The notes: generated by a model not told the origin, from the letters alone. 64,000 bases of DNA from Metaclostridioides mangenotii (GCF_018917235.1 NZ_JAHLOF010000001.1:310001-374000); one strand, 5' to 3'. Positions 45,058-54,777 are shown, counted from the first letter of the stretch. Made by a program: numbers and translations.

Positions 45058-45258
45058 TTATAATCTAACAACATTAGCAGCTTGAGGTCCTTTTGCACCA
45101 TCAACTACTTCAAATTCAACGCTTTGTCCTTCTTCTAATGACTTGTAACCGTCACCTTGTATAGCTGAGAAGTGTACGAATACATCGTCTTCACCTTCTA
45201 CAGATATGAATCCAAAACCTTTTTCATTGTTAAACCATTTAACTACACCAGTTTTCAT
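45058..45258 (-). CDS. csp: Cold-shock protein (CspA family)
   Basis: A 66-residue OB-fold nucleic-acid-binding protein: [20 protein letters not shown] holds RNP1 and [12 protein letters not shown]2. Normal length. It binds single-stranded RNA/DNA as an RNA chaperone. The gene is monocistronic, with GGAGGATTTATTA before the ATG and a terminator after. Confidence 0.97.
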   Translation of the reverse strand: MKTGVVKWFNNEKGFGFISVEGEDDVFVHFSAIQGDGYKSLEEGQSVEFEVVDGAKGPQAANVVRL

Positions 45259-45382
45259 TAATAAATCCTCCTAAAAACAAACAAATTTAGCTACTTTCTC
45301 TGTAACCTTAGTTCTACTTTATCATATTGATCAACCTTTGTCAATTATTATTAAACTTTACATTGCCAAATTCTTTAATAAT

Positions 45383-46603
45383 TTAATAATTTACTTTAAT
45401 AATATGAAATTTTATATCTTTATCGCTCCAGCCCAAATCCCACGGTACCAAGAGCCTATCAGTATTATGACATGTAACTAAGGGATAACCCTTTGAATCA
45501 AGACCGGTTACTGTCGAAACATGGGTAATTCTACCACCTTTTTCATAACCAACAATATCACCAGGTCTTAAAAAATATGCCTCTTTAAAGACCTCCTGAT
45601 AGCTTCCTTTAGTTAAAAGCGATCCACGCCCACTGTAAAGTAAATAATTTTTGAACGCTTGTGCATTTACCCACGCTTTTGTACCTGCACTTTCACTGTA
45701 ATTCCAAGTCGCATTCTTTTCAAAACGACCACTTTCAAACATAATCTGTGATGCAAAGTTTGCACAATCCCCACCTTCAGGGTTATAATCTCTGTAGTTT
45801 TCGTTGAACTTTAGCCCATCTTCTTCATCAGCTGCAGATCCAGCATATTTATGGGCGTAAGCAACTCCTTTTTTCTGTTCTGGTGTCAAATTAAGTTCAA
45901 CAGCTTGCTTTGAATCTATAAAGTTTCTTATATCATCAGATTTTATATTCTCTAAGTTTAAAGAATCTGCAAAAGGGTCTGTATACCATTCTTTTGTGAT
46001 TATATACTTGTCTTTGACCTCTTTTACATGAAGATAATGCTCTGTACCAATTCTAAATGTATTAGTCTTTTCTTTTTGATTTGCATAAGAATACTTGTAT
46101 TCAGTAGATACTGAACAGATGACTCCGTAAAGATTTTTCTCTCTTTCTCGAACTTTTTTCACCTTCACTTTTGTTTTTATATTATTAAACTTTACACCTT
46201 GTTTGCTAGACCAATTTTCAAGATATTTCATTTTTTTAATTTCGTGTTCGTATGCCCAAAGTCCAAACTTTTTATCTATATCAAATATTCCTTTTAATAT
46301 ATTTTCATTTTTATTTAATATAGCCTTGTTTCTATAATCAAATAGATCTTCAAGTAAAGCTTGATATTTTTCTCTTTCCACCCTAGCCTTTTTTTCTTCT
46401 CTTGTTTCATTTTTTTCTTTATTATTGTTATCTTCTTTTACTTCTTTTTCTTTACCGTCTTTTGTATCAATAACCTTTATTGATTCCAAACTCTTCTCTG
46501 GTATATGATTTAAAGCATAAAAACCTGATCCAAAGAAAACTACTAAAAGTACAAGTCCAACTACACTTTTGATGTACTTATTTTTTAATTTAAGCCTTAT
46601 CAA
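45383..46603 (-). CDS. Membrane-anchored amidase-domain protein
   Basis: A 406-residue protein: N-terminal membrane helix (about 12-30), a Lys/Glu-rich linker (35-75), a central region of unknown type and a C-terminal Amidase_6 (PF12671-type) domain (about 245-406). The domain has GVAYAHKYAGSAADEEDGLK, GGDCANFASQIMFESGRF with the probable catalytic Cys, and a HVSTVTGLDSKGYPLVTCHN segment with His. Such domains resemble NlpC/CHAP-like peptidases and occur in sporulation and wall proteins of Firmicutes. It faces outward. No neighbour suggests a partner. Confidence 0.85.
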   Translation of the reverse strand: MIRLKLKNKYIKSVVGLVLLVVFFGSGFYALNHIPEKSLESIKVIDTKDGKEKEVKEDNNNKEKNETREEKKARVEREKYQALLEDLFDYRNKAILNKNENILKGIFDIDKKFGLWAYEHEIKKMKYLENWSSKQGVKFNNIKTKVKVKKVREREKNLYGVICSVSTEYKYSYANQKEKTNTFRIGTEHYLHVKEVKDKYIITKEWYTDPFADSLNLENIKSDDIRNFIDSKQAVELNLTPEQKKGVAYAHKYAGSAADEEDGLKFNENYRDYNPEGGDCANFASQIMFESGRFEKNATWNYSESAGTKAWVNAQAFKNYLLYSGRGSLLTKGSYQEVFKEAYFLRPGDIVGYEKGGRITHVSTVTGLDSKGYPLVTCHNTDRLLVPWDLGWSDKDIKFHIIKVNY

Positions 46604-46819
46604 AACTACACCTCCAAACAGTACATCTTTTTAAAATTTTGCGTTCATATATTTTATTATGTCCAGATTTAACAATAAATTGTATCAAAACACTTAATTT
46701 TTTAGATAATTTTCCTTAATAAACTACTATTTTTTTAGTATTAGTAGTAATATAGTTATATTAGTATATATGTTTATTTTTAAGTAGACTTATCAATTTA
46801 TAGCAATGGAGGGAATATT

Positions 46820-47656
46820 ATGCAAAAAAAAGTTGCTGCTATACACGATATTTCAGGTGTAGGAAAATGTTCATTGACAGTAGCTTTGCCTGTTCTTTCG
46901 GCACTAAAAGTACAATGCTGTCCATTTCCAACAGCAGTCTTATCTAACCAAGTTGGATATCTAGAGTACTCTTTTTTAGATTTAACAGATGAAATGTCAA
47001 GATACACAAAAGTTTGGGATAAGATGGGTTTTGTGTTTGACTCTATCTACACTGGCTTTTTGGGTTCAAAGCAACAAGTAGATATTGTATCAAATTTTAT
47101 AGAAAAGCACTCTGACTCTTTTGTAGTAGTAGACCCTGTTATGGGTGACAATGGAGAGATGTATTCTTGTTTTGATGAAGATATGAGAATTGAGTTGAAA
47201 AAATTAGTATGTCATTCGCATTTAACAACTCCAAATCTAACAGAAGCATGCTATCTAGCCGGTGAAGACTATTCAAAACTAGACTATACAGATGAGGAAA
47301 TTGTGAAAATTGCCCATGAAGTATCTGAACTAGGTCCAGAAAAAGTTGTTATCACTGGTATAGTTAGAGACGGAAATGTTCTAAACTTTGCTTACGACAG
47401 AATTAAAGACGAAATATTTTTTACTTATTCTAAATACAACAACAGATCTTACAGTGGCACTGGAGATATATTTGCTTCGATTTTATGTGGTATGCTGACA
47501 AATGATTATGACTTCAAAGTTGCAGTTAATACTGCAAATGAATTTATATATAAAACAATTACATATACTTCTAAATTTAATACTGATAGAAATGAAGGCG
47601 TAATGTTTGAAAATTTCTTAAGAGATCTAACTTCTTTAGATCATTCAAAGAAATAA
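46820..47656 (+). CDS. pdxY: Pyridoxamine/pyridoxal kinase
   Basis: A 278-residue ribokinase-fold kinase of the PdxY/PdxK group, phosphorylating vitamin B6 forms. AAIHDISGVGKCSLTVALPV begins it, FPTAVLSNQVGY follows, VVVDPVMGDNGEMY near residue 107 is the PdxY signature, TPNLTEACYL near 140 and the GTGDIFASILCG anion hole with catalytic Asp near 215 complete it. The pocket matches clostridial pyridoxamine kinases. ATG follows GGAGGG. A large hairpin follows. Confidence 0.9.
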   Translation: MQKKVAAIHDISGVGKCSLTVALPVLSALKVQCCPFPTAVLSNQVGYLEYSFLDLTDEMSRYTKVWDKMGFVFDSIYTGFLGSKQQVDIVSNFIEKHSDSFVVVDPVMGDNGEMYSCFDEDMRIELKKLVCHSHLTTPNLTEACYLAGEDYSKLDYTDEEIVKIAHEVSELGPEKVVITGIVRDGNVLNFAYDRIKDEIFFTYSKYNNRSYSGTGDIFASILCGMLTNDYDFKVAVNTANEFIYKTITYTSKFNTDRNEGVMFENFLRDLTSLDHSKK

Positions 47657-47672
47657 TACAATTATAACTATG

Positions 47673-47723
47673 AAAATGGGAGTTCTGTAGAGTAGTTAAG
47701 CTACTCTACAGAACTCCCATTTT
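47673..47723. terminator. Perfect 23-bp hairpin terminator
   Basis: AAAATGGGAGTTCTGTAGAG-TAG (47673-47695) pairs perfectly over 23 bp with 47701-47723 around a TTAAG loop. It separates the convergent pdxY and vanZ genes and can act both ways. Confidence 0.92.
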
Positions 47724-47760
47724 ATAATATTAAATTTGTCTTATTTAAAATGAATAAAAA

Positions 47761-48336
47761 CTATGCATTAAATATCCTTATACTGACATCTATAGCTAAT
47801 ACTATAGTAGCAATCGTAGCCCCTAATGTTAATATAATATCATTTGTCTTTTCTTCTCTAAGCATAAAACGTAAACTTTTATATATAACTATTCCAAGTA
47901 TTCCGCCTAAAAGATTTAATATAACGTCATTTATATCTGAGACTCCTATTGAAAAAATATATTGAAATACTTCTAAGAATAAGCTAATTAAAAAAATTAT
48001 AGTCGTATTTTTGATAAAAATTATTTTTGCATCCACTTTTAAGGCATATTTTTGAGTAAACATAGTTATATAAATACCCAAAGGAACAAATAGAGCAATA
48101 TTTCCTACTATACTAGTTATATTGAATCTAGCTGAAACATTTTTCATCCAAATCCCTTCGAAAGGAATTAGATTTACCGACCTAATCATACTTCTGTATG
48201 GATTTAATAGATCTATAGGAGATGATAAATTCTTAAATACAATAATACTGAGTAGTATATAAGTATATACCGCTATAGTACAATAGAGAATAACTTTTCT
48301 ATACGATCTAGATTTCTCTTTTGTATATGTAACCAC
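47761..48336 (-). CDS. VanZ-like membrane protein
   Basis: A 191-residue protein with about five membrane helices. VanZ family traits are SMIRSVNLIPFEGIW near residue 50, the helix with NIALFVPLGIYITMF, and the later FLEVFQYIFSIGVSDINDVI-like motif with an acidic pair in a membrane segment (GVSDINDVILNLLGGILGIV). VanZ homologues affect envelope resistance to glycopeptides but most have no known role. GTG start after AAGGAGGAA. It follows the DUF4097 gene by 54 bp and may be the last gene of that operon. Confidence 0.85.
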   Translation of the reverse strand: MVTYTKEKSRSYRKVILYCTIAVYTYILLSIIVFKNLSSPIDLLNPYRSMIRSVNLIPFEGIWMKNVSARFNITSIVGNIALFVPLGIYITMFTQKYALKVDAKIIFIKNTTIIFLISLFLEVFQYIFSIGVSDINDVILNLLGGILGIVIYKSLRFMLREEKTNDIILTLGATIATIVLAIDVSIRIFNA

Positions 48337-48390
48337 TAAAATTTCCTCCTTAACTAATTGTGAATTCTCACTCAGATAAATTATATTTAC

Positions 48391-49428
48391 TTATTTTTTA
48401 TAATATCCAACATTCGCTTTGACATTATACTGTACTTCTAATTTCTCTAATGCTTTATTTACTATTCCATCTATATCAATTTTTTCCTCTTGTATCTCAT
48501 CTCCATTTTCATCATACTCAATGAAATCAGGATTTTTTATATTATTCTTTTGATCGGAATGTATGTTGTAATTAAATTTGTATTTTTCTGTAGGCAAACT
48601 TAAGTCTAATAGAGAATTTTTCGCCTCAATATTTAAATTTTTTGCGATTGGCACTTTCGAATTTATATAGACTTCTCCTGTCTGTCTTTCACCAAGATCA
48701 GATTCCATTATTGTAAGGTTCTCTGGCAATTTAGATTCTATATCATCAATAACAAACTCATCGTCATTTGAAGTAATATTGACTGAAGGGGATGATAGTC
48801 TTACGTTCTTAATCCCTATAATATCTGTTACATTAAATGATATATAATTACTTGACATTAAATTTAAATTTTGTAAGTTTTGAATTTCTTTTGAAAAAGA
48901 AAATCCTCCAATATCATTTGTTGAAATTAATGTAAACTCATTTAAAAATATATCATCTTTAATTTCTACTCTGCCGTATCCAGTGACTAATTTCAAATCC
49001 ACTCTATTAGGTAAATACACAACTATTGAATGATCTTGCATTGTAAAAATCTCATCTAAAAATGACTTTAGCATTGAATCGATATTTTTAAAGTTTCTGC
49101 TGTTATTATTGCTTTGCTCCTCTTCAATAAGCAGAGTTTTATCATTTTGCGATATCTTGTAATCTAAGTTATCTGTCATTCCTTTTCTCGCAATTAAAAC
49201 AGTATTTTTATTATGATGTTTTATCTCTATATCTGCTACGTCCGAATTAATCTCAAGGTTATTTATATCTGCTCTTTCTTCAAAGATATTGTATTCCTGG
49301 TTAGCTTGTTTTCTTTTCTCATTTGCATAATCATTTATACTCGGTGTGGCGTAAAGTAAAGACCATGTTGTACCTATTATACCTACTACTAGCATAACTA
49401 TTGCAACTATCGATATTTTTTTATTCAT
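48391..49428 (-). CDS. DUF4097-like envelope protein
   Basis: A 345-residue protein with one N-terminal membrane segment (about 5-25) and a long beta-rich exterior with short repeated strands (IEIKHHNKNTVLIARKGMTD, LKLVTGYGRVEIKDDIFLNE, NLNIEAKNSLLDLSLPTEKY), as in DUF4097 beta-helix-like adhesin-type domains. It follows a DUF1700 gene with an 8-bp overlap, the arrangement PadR-DUF1700-DUF4097 that is widespread in Firmicutes and often linked to envelope stress. Confidence 0.8.
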   Translation of the reverse strand: MNKKISIVAIVMLVVGIIGTTWSLLYATPSINDYANEKRKQANQEYNIFEERADINNLEINSDVADIEIKHHNKNTVLIARKGMTDNLDYKISQNDKTLLIEEEQSNNNSRNFKNIDSMLKSFLDEIFTMQDHSIVVYLPNRVDLKLVTGYGRVEIKDDIFLNEFTLISTNDIGGFSFSKEIQNLQNLNLMSSNYISFNVTDIIGIKNVRLSSPSVNITSNDDEFVIDDIESKLPENLTIMESDLGERQTGEVYINSKVPIAKNLNIEAKNSLLDLSLPTEKYKFNYNIHSDQKNNIKNPDFIEYDENGDEIQEEKIDIDGIVNKALEKLEVQYNVKANVGYYKK

Positions 49429-50212
49429 GATCTTCTCCTCCTTTACTTAAATCTACAGTCTTATACTGTATTTCTTTTTTCTTTGAAGCTCTTATGTATA
49501 TACCTCTCGTCTTTATCCAGTGAATATACTTTTTAATTAAATCTCTAACAAATTTTACTACAAAGAATATAATCTGCCATGCAATAATTTGAAATCCTAT
49601 AAATGCTACATATGTAAATATAAATGCCAACCAAGTTTCAGGTATTATTCCTATAAACTTAAATACAAACGGTAGCATAATAACCGATGTAAAAGCAGAA
49701 GTTACTAATCCTGTAAGTGTTACAAAAATAAAACCTACAACACTTCCAAAAGGTATTAGCATAAATAATGATAATATAACTAACGCACTTAATACTAATC
49801 CTCTACTAATGCTACCTGTAAATCTTCTGCCATCCTTCTCTATATTTAGTGTAAGAAGTTCAGTAAGTTTTTCAGGAGCTTTTTTAAAGAAATCACTTAG
49901 TTTTTTCCAAAGATTTTTTATACCTCTTCCAGTTTTTCTTTTTGCATCATTAATTTTGCTATTTAGAACTCGTTTATTTACTATTTGTTCTTCATCTGCT
50001 TCATTTACGTCTCCCTTTATCTGAGATACAAATTCCTCGGCAATTGTCTTTGGCGATCCAAGTTGAGATATTATCTCCATATCGCTCTTTCCTTCTATTA
50101 TTCCATCGACGAAATATTCTTCGTAGTCCCTTATTATGTCGTTTACTTCATCATTAGAAAAATCTTTTTTTAAATAATCATGTAAAATCTCTAAAAATTC
50201 TTGCTTACTCAA
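49421..50212 (-). CDS. DUF1700 membrane protein
   Basis: About 263 residues. The N-terminal 70 residues (SKQEFLEILHDYLKKDFSND, IIRDYEEYFVDGIIEGKSDM, QLGSPKTIAEEFV) are the HAAS-like DUF1700 domain that binds PadR-type regulators in related systems. Three or four membrane helices follow (about 140-225), then a basic tail. Start is TTG 50212, 8 nt after AAGGGGG; it overlaps padR by 8 bp, so translation is coupled. Confidence 0.85.
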   Translation of the reverse strand: MSKQEFLEILHDYLKKDFSNDEVNDIIRDYEEYFVDGIIEGKSDMEIISQLGSPKTIAEEFVSQIKGDVNEADEEQIVNKRVLNSKINDAKRKTGRGIKNLWKKLSDFFKKAPEKLTELLTLNIEKDGRRFTGSISRGLVLSALVILSLFMLIPFGSVVGFIFVTLTGLVTSAFTSVIMLPFVFKFIGIIPETWLAFIFTYVAFIGFQIIAWQIIFFVVKFVRDLIKKYIHWIKTRGIYIRASKKKEIQYKTVDLSKGGEDHE

Positions 50213-50537
50213 AACCACTACCCCCTTCATTAGTACTTATAAGAACATCAACTGCTTTTATAAATGCTCTCCACTCTTCTAACATCTCTTTTAAATTATT
50301 TTTTCCAATATCAGTGATCCTGTAGTACTTTCTAGCAGGACCTTCTGAAGACTCTAAAATATATGTATCAAAGTATGAATCTTTTGTAAGCCTTCTAAGT
50401 ATCGGGTATATTGTACCTTCATTTACATCAATAACCTTGGATATATTTTGCACTATTTCGTATCCATACATATCGCTTTTATCTATTAGTGCCAATACGC
50501 AAATCTCGAGTACTCCCTTTTTAAATTGTGTATTCAT
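50205..50537 (-). CDS. PadR-family regulator
   Basis: A 110-residue winged-helix regulator: KKGVLEICVLALIDKSDMYG then GYEIVQNISKVIDVNEGTIY (recognition helix, PILRRL) and a C-terminal dimer helix (NNLKEMLEEWRAFIKAVDVL). The start MNTQFKK at 50537 follows GAGGAAACGT. It is the first gene of the padR-DUF1700-DUF4097-(vanZ) operon and probably represses its own promoter at the repeats just upstream. Confidence 0.9.
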   Translation of the reverse strand: MNTQFKKGVLEICVLALIDKSDMYGYEIVQNISKVIDVNEGTIYPILRRLTKDSYFDTYILESSEGPARKYYRITDIGKNNLKEMLEEWRAFIKAVDVLISTNEGGSGFE

Positions 50538-50567
50538 ACGTTTCCTCCTCACTATCAAAATTATCAT

Positions 50568-50665
50568 ACATAGTAGTATGCAATACACAGTAGTATATTA
50601 AAAAATTTTTGCAATATAATATATATGCATGTTGTCTATGTATTTATAATAACACAGTACTGTGT
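50568..50665. promoter_or_regulatory. Repeated PadR-type operator candidates
   Basis: ACATAGTAGTAT (50568-50579), ACACAGTAGTAT (50585-50596) and the perfect dyad ACACAGTACTGTGT (50652-50665) share ACAyAGTA. They lie upstream of padR, between it and the divergent glycosyltransferase gene. Confidence 0.6.
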
Positions 50666-50769
50666 AACACACAATAGATAATTGTTTTTTTATTTTTATA
50701 AACGTTGAATAAAAACTCTCTTAAATGTATAATTACACTAACATCTTTAATTTACGGAGGTGCCTAAAA

Positions 50770-51882
50770 TTGAAAGATAACATCAAGACCATACTTATTT
50801 TGACTGCCCAATTTGGTGCTGGACATACGAGTGCTGCTAATGCAATTAAAGATTATTTACTTGATGAAAACCCAGATTACAATATTATTATTAGAAACTT
50901 TATCACCATCAGCATACCTCAAATGAATAAACCAATGGTTACATTTTATGAAAACAATACTAAGTATACGCCCGTGTTGTACAATTCATACTACTACTTT
51001 AGGAAATCAGTAGATACAAAACACGATATATCGCATAGATTGTATGCTCCAAAAGTTTCAGAATACATAAACAAAATAAAACCGGATATTATAGTGTCTA
51101 CGTTTCCGATTGCTTGTGGATGTGTAAACGAATTTAAACTTAAAAATCCAGGTATAGACATGCCAAGTGTAACTGTTGTAACTGATGTTGTAGATAGCAA
51201 TGAGTGGATTTACGAAAAAACTGATATGTACTTTGTACCAACTAGCGAAATTAAAAACAGATTTGTCCATAAAGGAATTTCACCAGAATCTATAAAAGTT
51301 ACTGGTGTCCCTGTAGATAAAAGATTCAACTTAGAAGAAAAAACTGAATCCAACTATAGATATAGACTTCTACTTATGGGTGGAGGAAGGGGTTTATTTG
51401 AATTTGATGACGACTTTATTTACTGGATCGACAATTTTGTTTCTAAATATCAGGACCTTTTGAAAGTTACTATAGTTACTGGTAAAAATCATAAGTTGTA
51501 TAAAACCCTTACAGAAAAATATCCTCTTAAAAATATTGAGGTTCTCGGATTTGTTGACAACATGTACGAATTGATACTAGATCACGACCTAATGTTTACT
51601 AAGCCAGGTGGAGCTACATTATTTGAAGCAATTAATTCAAAGACGCCTGTAATTATTAAATATCCAAAAGTTGGACAAGAAATTGAAAATGCTAAATTTA
51701 TTATAGACAAAGGTATAGGAGTTGTTTATAAAACTGATAAAGAATTTCAAAACTTACTTGAAAAACTTGTACAAGGCAAATTAGATTCTTTTATAGAGTA
51801 TACTAAAGAAAATCTCGAAGATTTTAAGGAATTAATACATCCAGAAAATATTCCTGAATATATCGAAGAATTTTTTAAATAA
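50770..51882 (+). CDS. MGDG-synthase-like glycosyltransferase
   Basis: A 370-residue GT28-type glycosyltransferase. N-terminal TILILTAQFGAGHTSAANAI is the MGDG-synthase/UgtP opening, DIIVSTFPIACGCV near residue 115, TVVTDVVDSNEWIY near 145 and the nucleotide-sugar site MFTKPGGATLFEAINSKTPV near 290. Likely it adds sugars to diacylglycerol to make membrane glycolipid. The TTG at 50770 follows GGAGGTG by 7 nt; the frame extends upstream without a ribosome binding site. Divergent from the padR operon, so envelope control may be shared. Confidence 0.88.
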   Translation: MKDNIKTILILTAQFGAGHTSAANAIKDYLLDENPDYNIIIRNFITISIPQMNKPMVTFYENNTKYTPVLYNSYYYFRKSVDTKHDISHRLYAPKVSEYINKIKPDIIVSTFPIACGCVNEFKLKNPGIDMPSVTVVTDVVDSNEWIYEKTDMYFVPTSEIKNRFVHKGISPESIKVTGVPVDKRFNLEEKTESNYRYRLLLMGGGRGLFEFDDDFIYWIDNFVSKYQDLLKVTIVTGKNHKLYKTLTEKYPLKNIEVLGFVDNMYELILDHDLMFTKPGGATLFEAINSKTPVIIKYPKVGQEIENAKFIIDKGIGVVYKTDKEFQNLLEKLVQGKLDSFIEYTKENLEDFKELIHPENIPEYIEEFFK

Positions 51883-51884
51883 AA

Positions 51885-51940
51885 AGATCGATTGTTGAGA
51901 GTATTATTGATTGAACTCTCACAATCGATCTCTATTTTTT
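51885..51940. terminator. Hairpin terminator between convergent glycosyltransferase and glutamine synthetase genes
   Basis: AGATCGATTGTTGAGA pairs with TCTCACAATCGATCT (one bulge), followed by CTATTTTTT. It overlaps the last bases of the glutamine synthetase gene. Confidence 0.85.
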
Positions 51941-53837
51941 AATATATATTTTTCTTATATACTAAATAACGTTCTTGAATTTCATCTATTTTATCCTTAA
52001 GCTCTAGCTGTAGATTAGAAGCATTTTCGTAGTCTTTTTCAATTATTGCCTCTTTGATCTTTGTAAACAATGATTTTCTTGTTAATGTGTCTTTCATTAT
52101 ATCAAATTTTAAATCTGATATTGCTGTCCAATTTACTTCGTCAATAGCATCCATATTATCGTTTGTATATCTTTTTTCTATTCCCCTTATAATTTTTACA
52201 TCATTTCTAATTATTCTAGAGGTAAGTTGCTTTTGCCACTTATCTAACGCTCCTACTTTAAAAGAGTTTATAATTACATCTGTAAAAACTCCACCTTGTT
52301 TTAGTGCCTCAAGTTTATCCTTGTGTAAATCTAGATTTCTCATATTTTCAAATACAGTTCTAGGTGGAACTCCAAATCTATTTACTCTTTCTTCTTCTGT
52401 ATAATAACTAAATATGTTATTTTCATCTCTATAAGCTCTATCTTTTTCTAAGTAGAAACTATCTTCTCCTACATCTTTAGATATTTCTTTTTCAAGTGCT
52501 TTAGTGTCAAGTCTACTCTTTGCTACTGCCTTGATACCTTCAAGCATAGTTTGGTAACATCCAGCTGCTACAAGATATGTGTTTGAAAGAGGACTTGGAG
52601 ATCTAAGCTCAAATCTCATATTTCTAGGACTCTTTAAATCTCTAATTACGCCTATTAACACTGATCTATTTCTAGATGGAATTTCATATGCATGACCAAG
52701 TGTAGCAACAGTACAAACTGGAGCTTCAAATCCCGGCACTAATCTATTGAATTCATCACTTGTTGAAGTAACGATTGGGCTTAGTACTTCGTAATTTTTA
52801 AGAATTCCCATAAGTGCACCGTAACCAATTTCACTAAGGTAATCATCTTCTAGCTTTTTAGGTGCAAGCAAGTTTACACTTCTTCCGTCTTTTAGATTTG
52901 CACTTACTCCTAAATGTGTGTGTCCACCACTACCTGCAACTTTTTCGATAGGCTTAGCTTTAAATGTAACCTCAAGACCATTTGATGAAAATACATCATC
53001 AATTACATTTCTTACTAAAAGTTCGTTATCACAAGCTTGCAAAGGGCAAGCAAACTTCCATGAAATCTCTAATTGTTCCATTGCGTGATTAATTTTTCCA
53101 TCTATACTTATTGAACTAGGAATTCCTCCAACTTCTTTGTGAGCTAATTCAGGTTCTATTCCTAATCTTTGAAGCTCAGTTAGAGTCTTTTCTAAACAAG
53201 TTCTTATTATTCCATGAGTTCTCTTCCAATACTGTTCTTTTAAACTTTGTGAAACATAGAGTTTTTCAAGATTTGCTTTATCTTCTGGTGTGTTTACCCA
53301 AAATTCCAACTCTGTTGCTGTAGTTAAGACTATTTCTTCAATGTCATCTACAGAACCTATTCCCAAGTTATTTATTAAGTGAGGATACTCTCTGAAAGTG
53401 TCTATTAGAGATTTCTTAAAATATTCATCAGCGTTTTCTAGAATTCCTCTGGAGCATACTTTTTTATTGTCATGTATTAGATATGCTGGAATAATCAATG
53501 TACCAACTGGAAGACCAGTTTCATAATCTATATACTCCTTATTGTAATCAATATACCATCTTGCTACTGAGTCAGGCATAAGGTCTACTTTTGCGTTATT
53601 TAAAGTAGCAATTTCATATAACTCAACACTCGATCCATCAGTCTGAATAGCTGATGATAAAAACTTGTTAATATCTTTTAAAAACAAATTTATTGGAATT
53701 TTTACATCTGTTGCATTTCCCCCAAGGTCAACACCCATAAGCGATACAAATTTAATATTTGAATTCTCACTTAATACAGTTTTGAGCTCTTCATCGGTAT
53801 AGTTTTCTTTTTCAATAAAATACAGTAAATCCTTCAT
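51939..53837 (-). CDS. glnA: Glutamine synthetase, long clostridial form
   Basis: A 632-residue protein, longer than standard type I enzymes (about 445) and shorter than type III (about 700). Catalytic-domain signs include TATELEFWVNTPED (the E-x-E metal site), VAGSGGHTHLGVSANLKDGR (ATP/glutamate loop), RLVPGFEAPVCTVATLGHAY and SPRNMRFELRSPSPLSNTYL. The N-terminal region (NIKFVSLMGVDLGGNATDVK) is the beta-grasp domain; about 150 C-terminal residues (after LFTKIKE...) add a helical tail. It makes glutamine from glutamate and ammonia. It is convergent with the glycosyltransferase. Whether it is active or a regulatory GS-like protein cannot be told. Confidence 0.88.
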   Translation of the reverse strand: MKDLLYFIEKENYTDEELKTVLSENSNIKFVSLMGVDLGGNATDVKIPINLFLKDINKFLSSAIQTDGSSVELYEIATLNNAKVDLMPDSVARWYIDYNKEYIDYETGLPVGTLIIPAYLIHDNKKVCSRGILENADEYFKKSLIDTFREYPHLINNLGIGSVDDIEEIVLTTATELEFWVNTPEDKANLEKLYVSQSLKEQYWKRTHGIIRTCLEKTLTELQRLGIEPELAHKEVGGIPSSISIDGKINHAMEQLEISWKFACPLQACDNELLVRNVIDDVFSSNGLEVTFKAKPIEKVAGSGGHTHLGVSANLKDGRSVNLLAPKKLEDDYLSEIGYGALMGILKNYEVLSPIVTSTSDEFNRLVPGFEAPVCTVATLGHAYEIPSRNRSVLIGVIRDLKSPRNMRFELRSPSPLSNTYLVAAGCYQTMLEGIKAVAKSRLDTKALEKEISKDVGEDSFYLEKDRAYRDENNIFSYYTEEERVNRFGVPPRTVFENMRNLDLHKDKLEALKQGGVFTDVIINSFKVGALDKWQKQLTSRIIRNDVKIIRGIEKRYTNDNMDAIDEVNWTAISDLKFDIMKDTLTRKSLFTKIKEAIIEKDYENASNLQLELKDKIDEIQERYLVYKKNIY

Positions 53838-54024
53838 GCGTTATCTCTCCCATTTTGTAAATTTATTCGCTTACTATATATACGATAGTACTTATTTTAA
53901 CAAACATTGAACATTTTTTTTCGACTAATATTCGTGTTTTGTTTCTTTATTATTAATTATTATATAATAGTTTACGCAAATTCTCAATATTTTTATTATT
54001 AAAAGAACACTATAAAAAATTGCA

Positions 54025-54777
54025 TTATTTTAGAACAAGTTCAACAGGGCAATGGTCAGATCCTAATACCTCTGTATGAATATCTACACTTACAAGTCTA
54101 TCCTCTAATTTTTTAGATACGCAGAAGTAGTCAATTCTCCAACCAGCGTTGTTCTTTCTTGCATTAAATCTATATGACCACCAAGAATAAACGCCCTCTG
54201 TATCTGGGTTAAAGTATCTGTAACTGTCTATAAAACCTCTTTCAAGTAAGTTAGAAAACTTTCCTCTTTCATCATCTGTAAATCCTGGATTTTTTCTATT
54301 GTTTTTAGGGTTTTTTAAGTCTATTTCTTGATGAGCTACATTTAGATCGCCACATACTACTACTGGTTTTTTGTTATCAAGCTCTACTAGATATTCTGTA
54401 AAATCCTCTTCCCACTTCATTCTGTACTCAAGTCTCTTTAACTCACTTTGTGAATTTGGTGTATATACTGTTACCATGTAAAAATCTTCAAATTCTAAAG
54501 TGATAATTCTACCTTCTTTATCATGTTCTTCTATTCCCAATCCATAAGATACATCTAATGGCTCTTGTTTAGTAAAAATTGCTGTTCCAGAGTAACCTTT
54601 CTTTTCAGCGTAATTCCAATATTGATAATAGCCTTCTAAATCTAAGTCTATCTGTCCTTCTTGTAATTTACTTTCTTGTATACAAAATATATCAGCATCT
54701 ACATCCTTGAAAAAATCCAAAAATCCTTTGCCGACACAAGCTCTTATTCCATTTACATTCCACGATATTAATTTCAT
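54025..54777 (-). CDS. xthA: Exodeoxyribonuclease III (AP endonuclease)
   Basis: A 250-residue ExoIII/ExoA of the endonuclease-exonuclease-phosphatase fold. SWNVNGIRACVGKGFLDFFK begins it; CIQESKLQEGQIDLD has the metal-binding Glu, SGTAIFTKQEP follows, VVVCGDLNVAHQEIDLKNPK has Asp/Asn, and the C terminus ends with TEVLGSDHCPVELVL holding the catalytic Asp/His. Repairs abasic sites. ATG after AGGAGGGC. Confidence 0.96.
   Translation of the reverse strand: MKLISWNVNGIRACVGKGFLDFFKDVDADIFCIQESKLQEGQIDLDLEGYYQYWNYAEKKGYSGTAIFTKQEPLDVSYGLGIEEHDKEGRIITLEFEDFYMVTVYTPNSQSELKRLEYRMKWEEDFTEYLVELDNKKPVVVCGDLNVAHQEIDLKNPKNNRKNPGFTDDERGKFSNLLERGFIDSYRYFNPDTEGVYSWWSYRFNARKNNAGWRIDYFCVSKKLEDRLVSVDIHTEVLGSDHCPVELVLK

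Noticed and set aside
45259..45382. Riboswitch upstream of csp
   Set aside because: Only a short AT-rich leader is seen; no recognised riboswitch core, and cold-shock leaders need no ligand.
47750..47965. Plus-strand ORF opposite vanZ
   Set aside because: It is a mirror of the membrane-protein-coding strand with no ribosome binding site.
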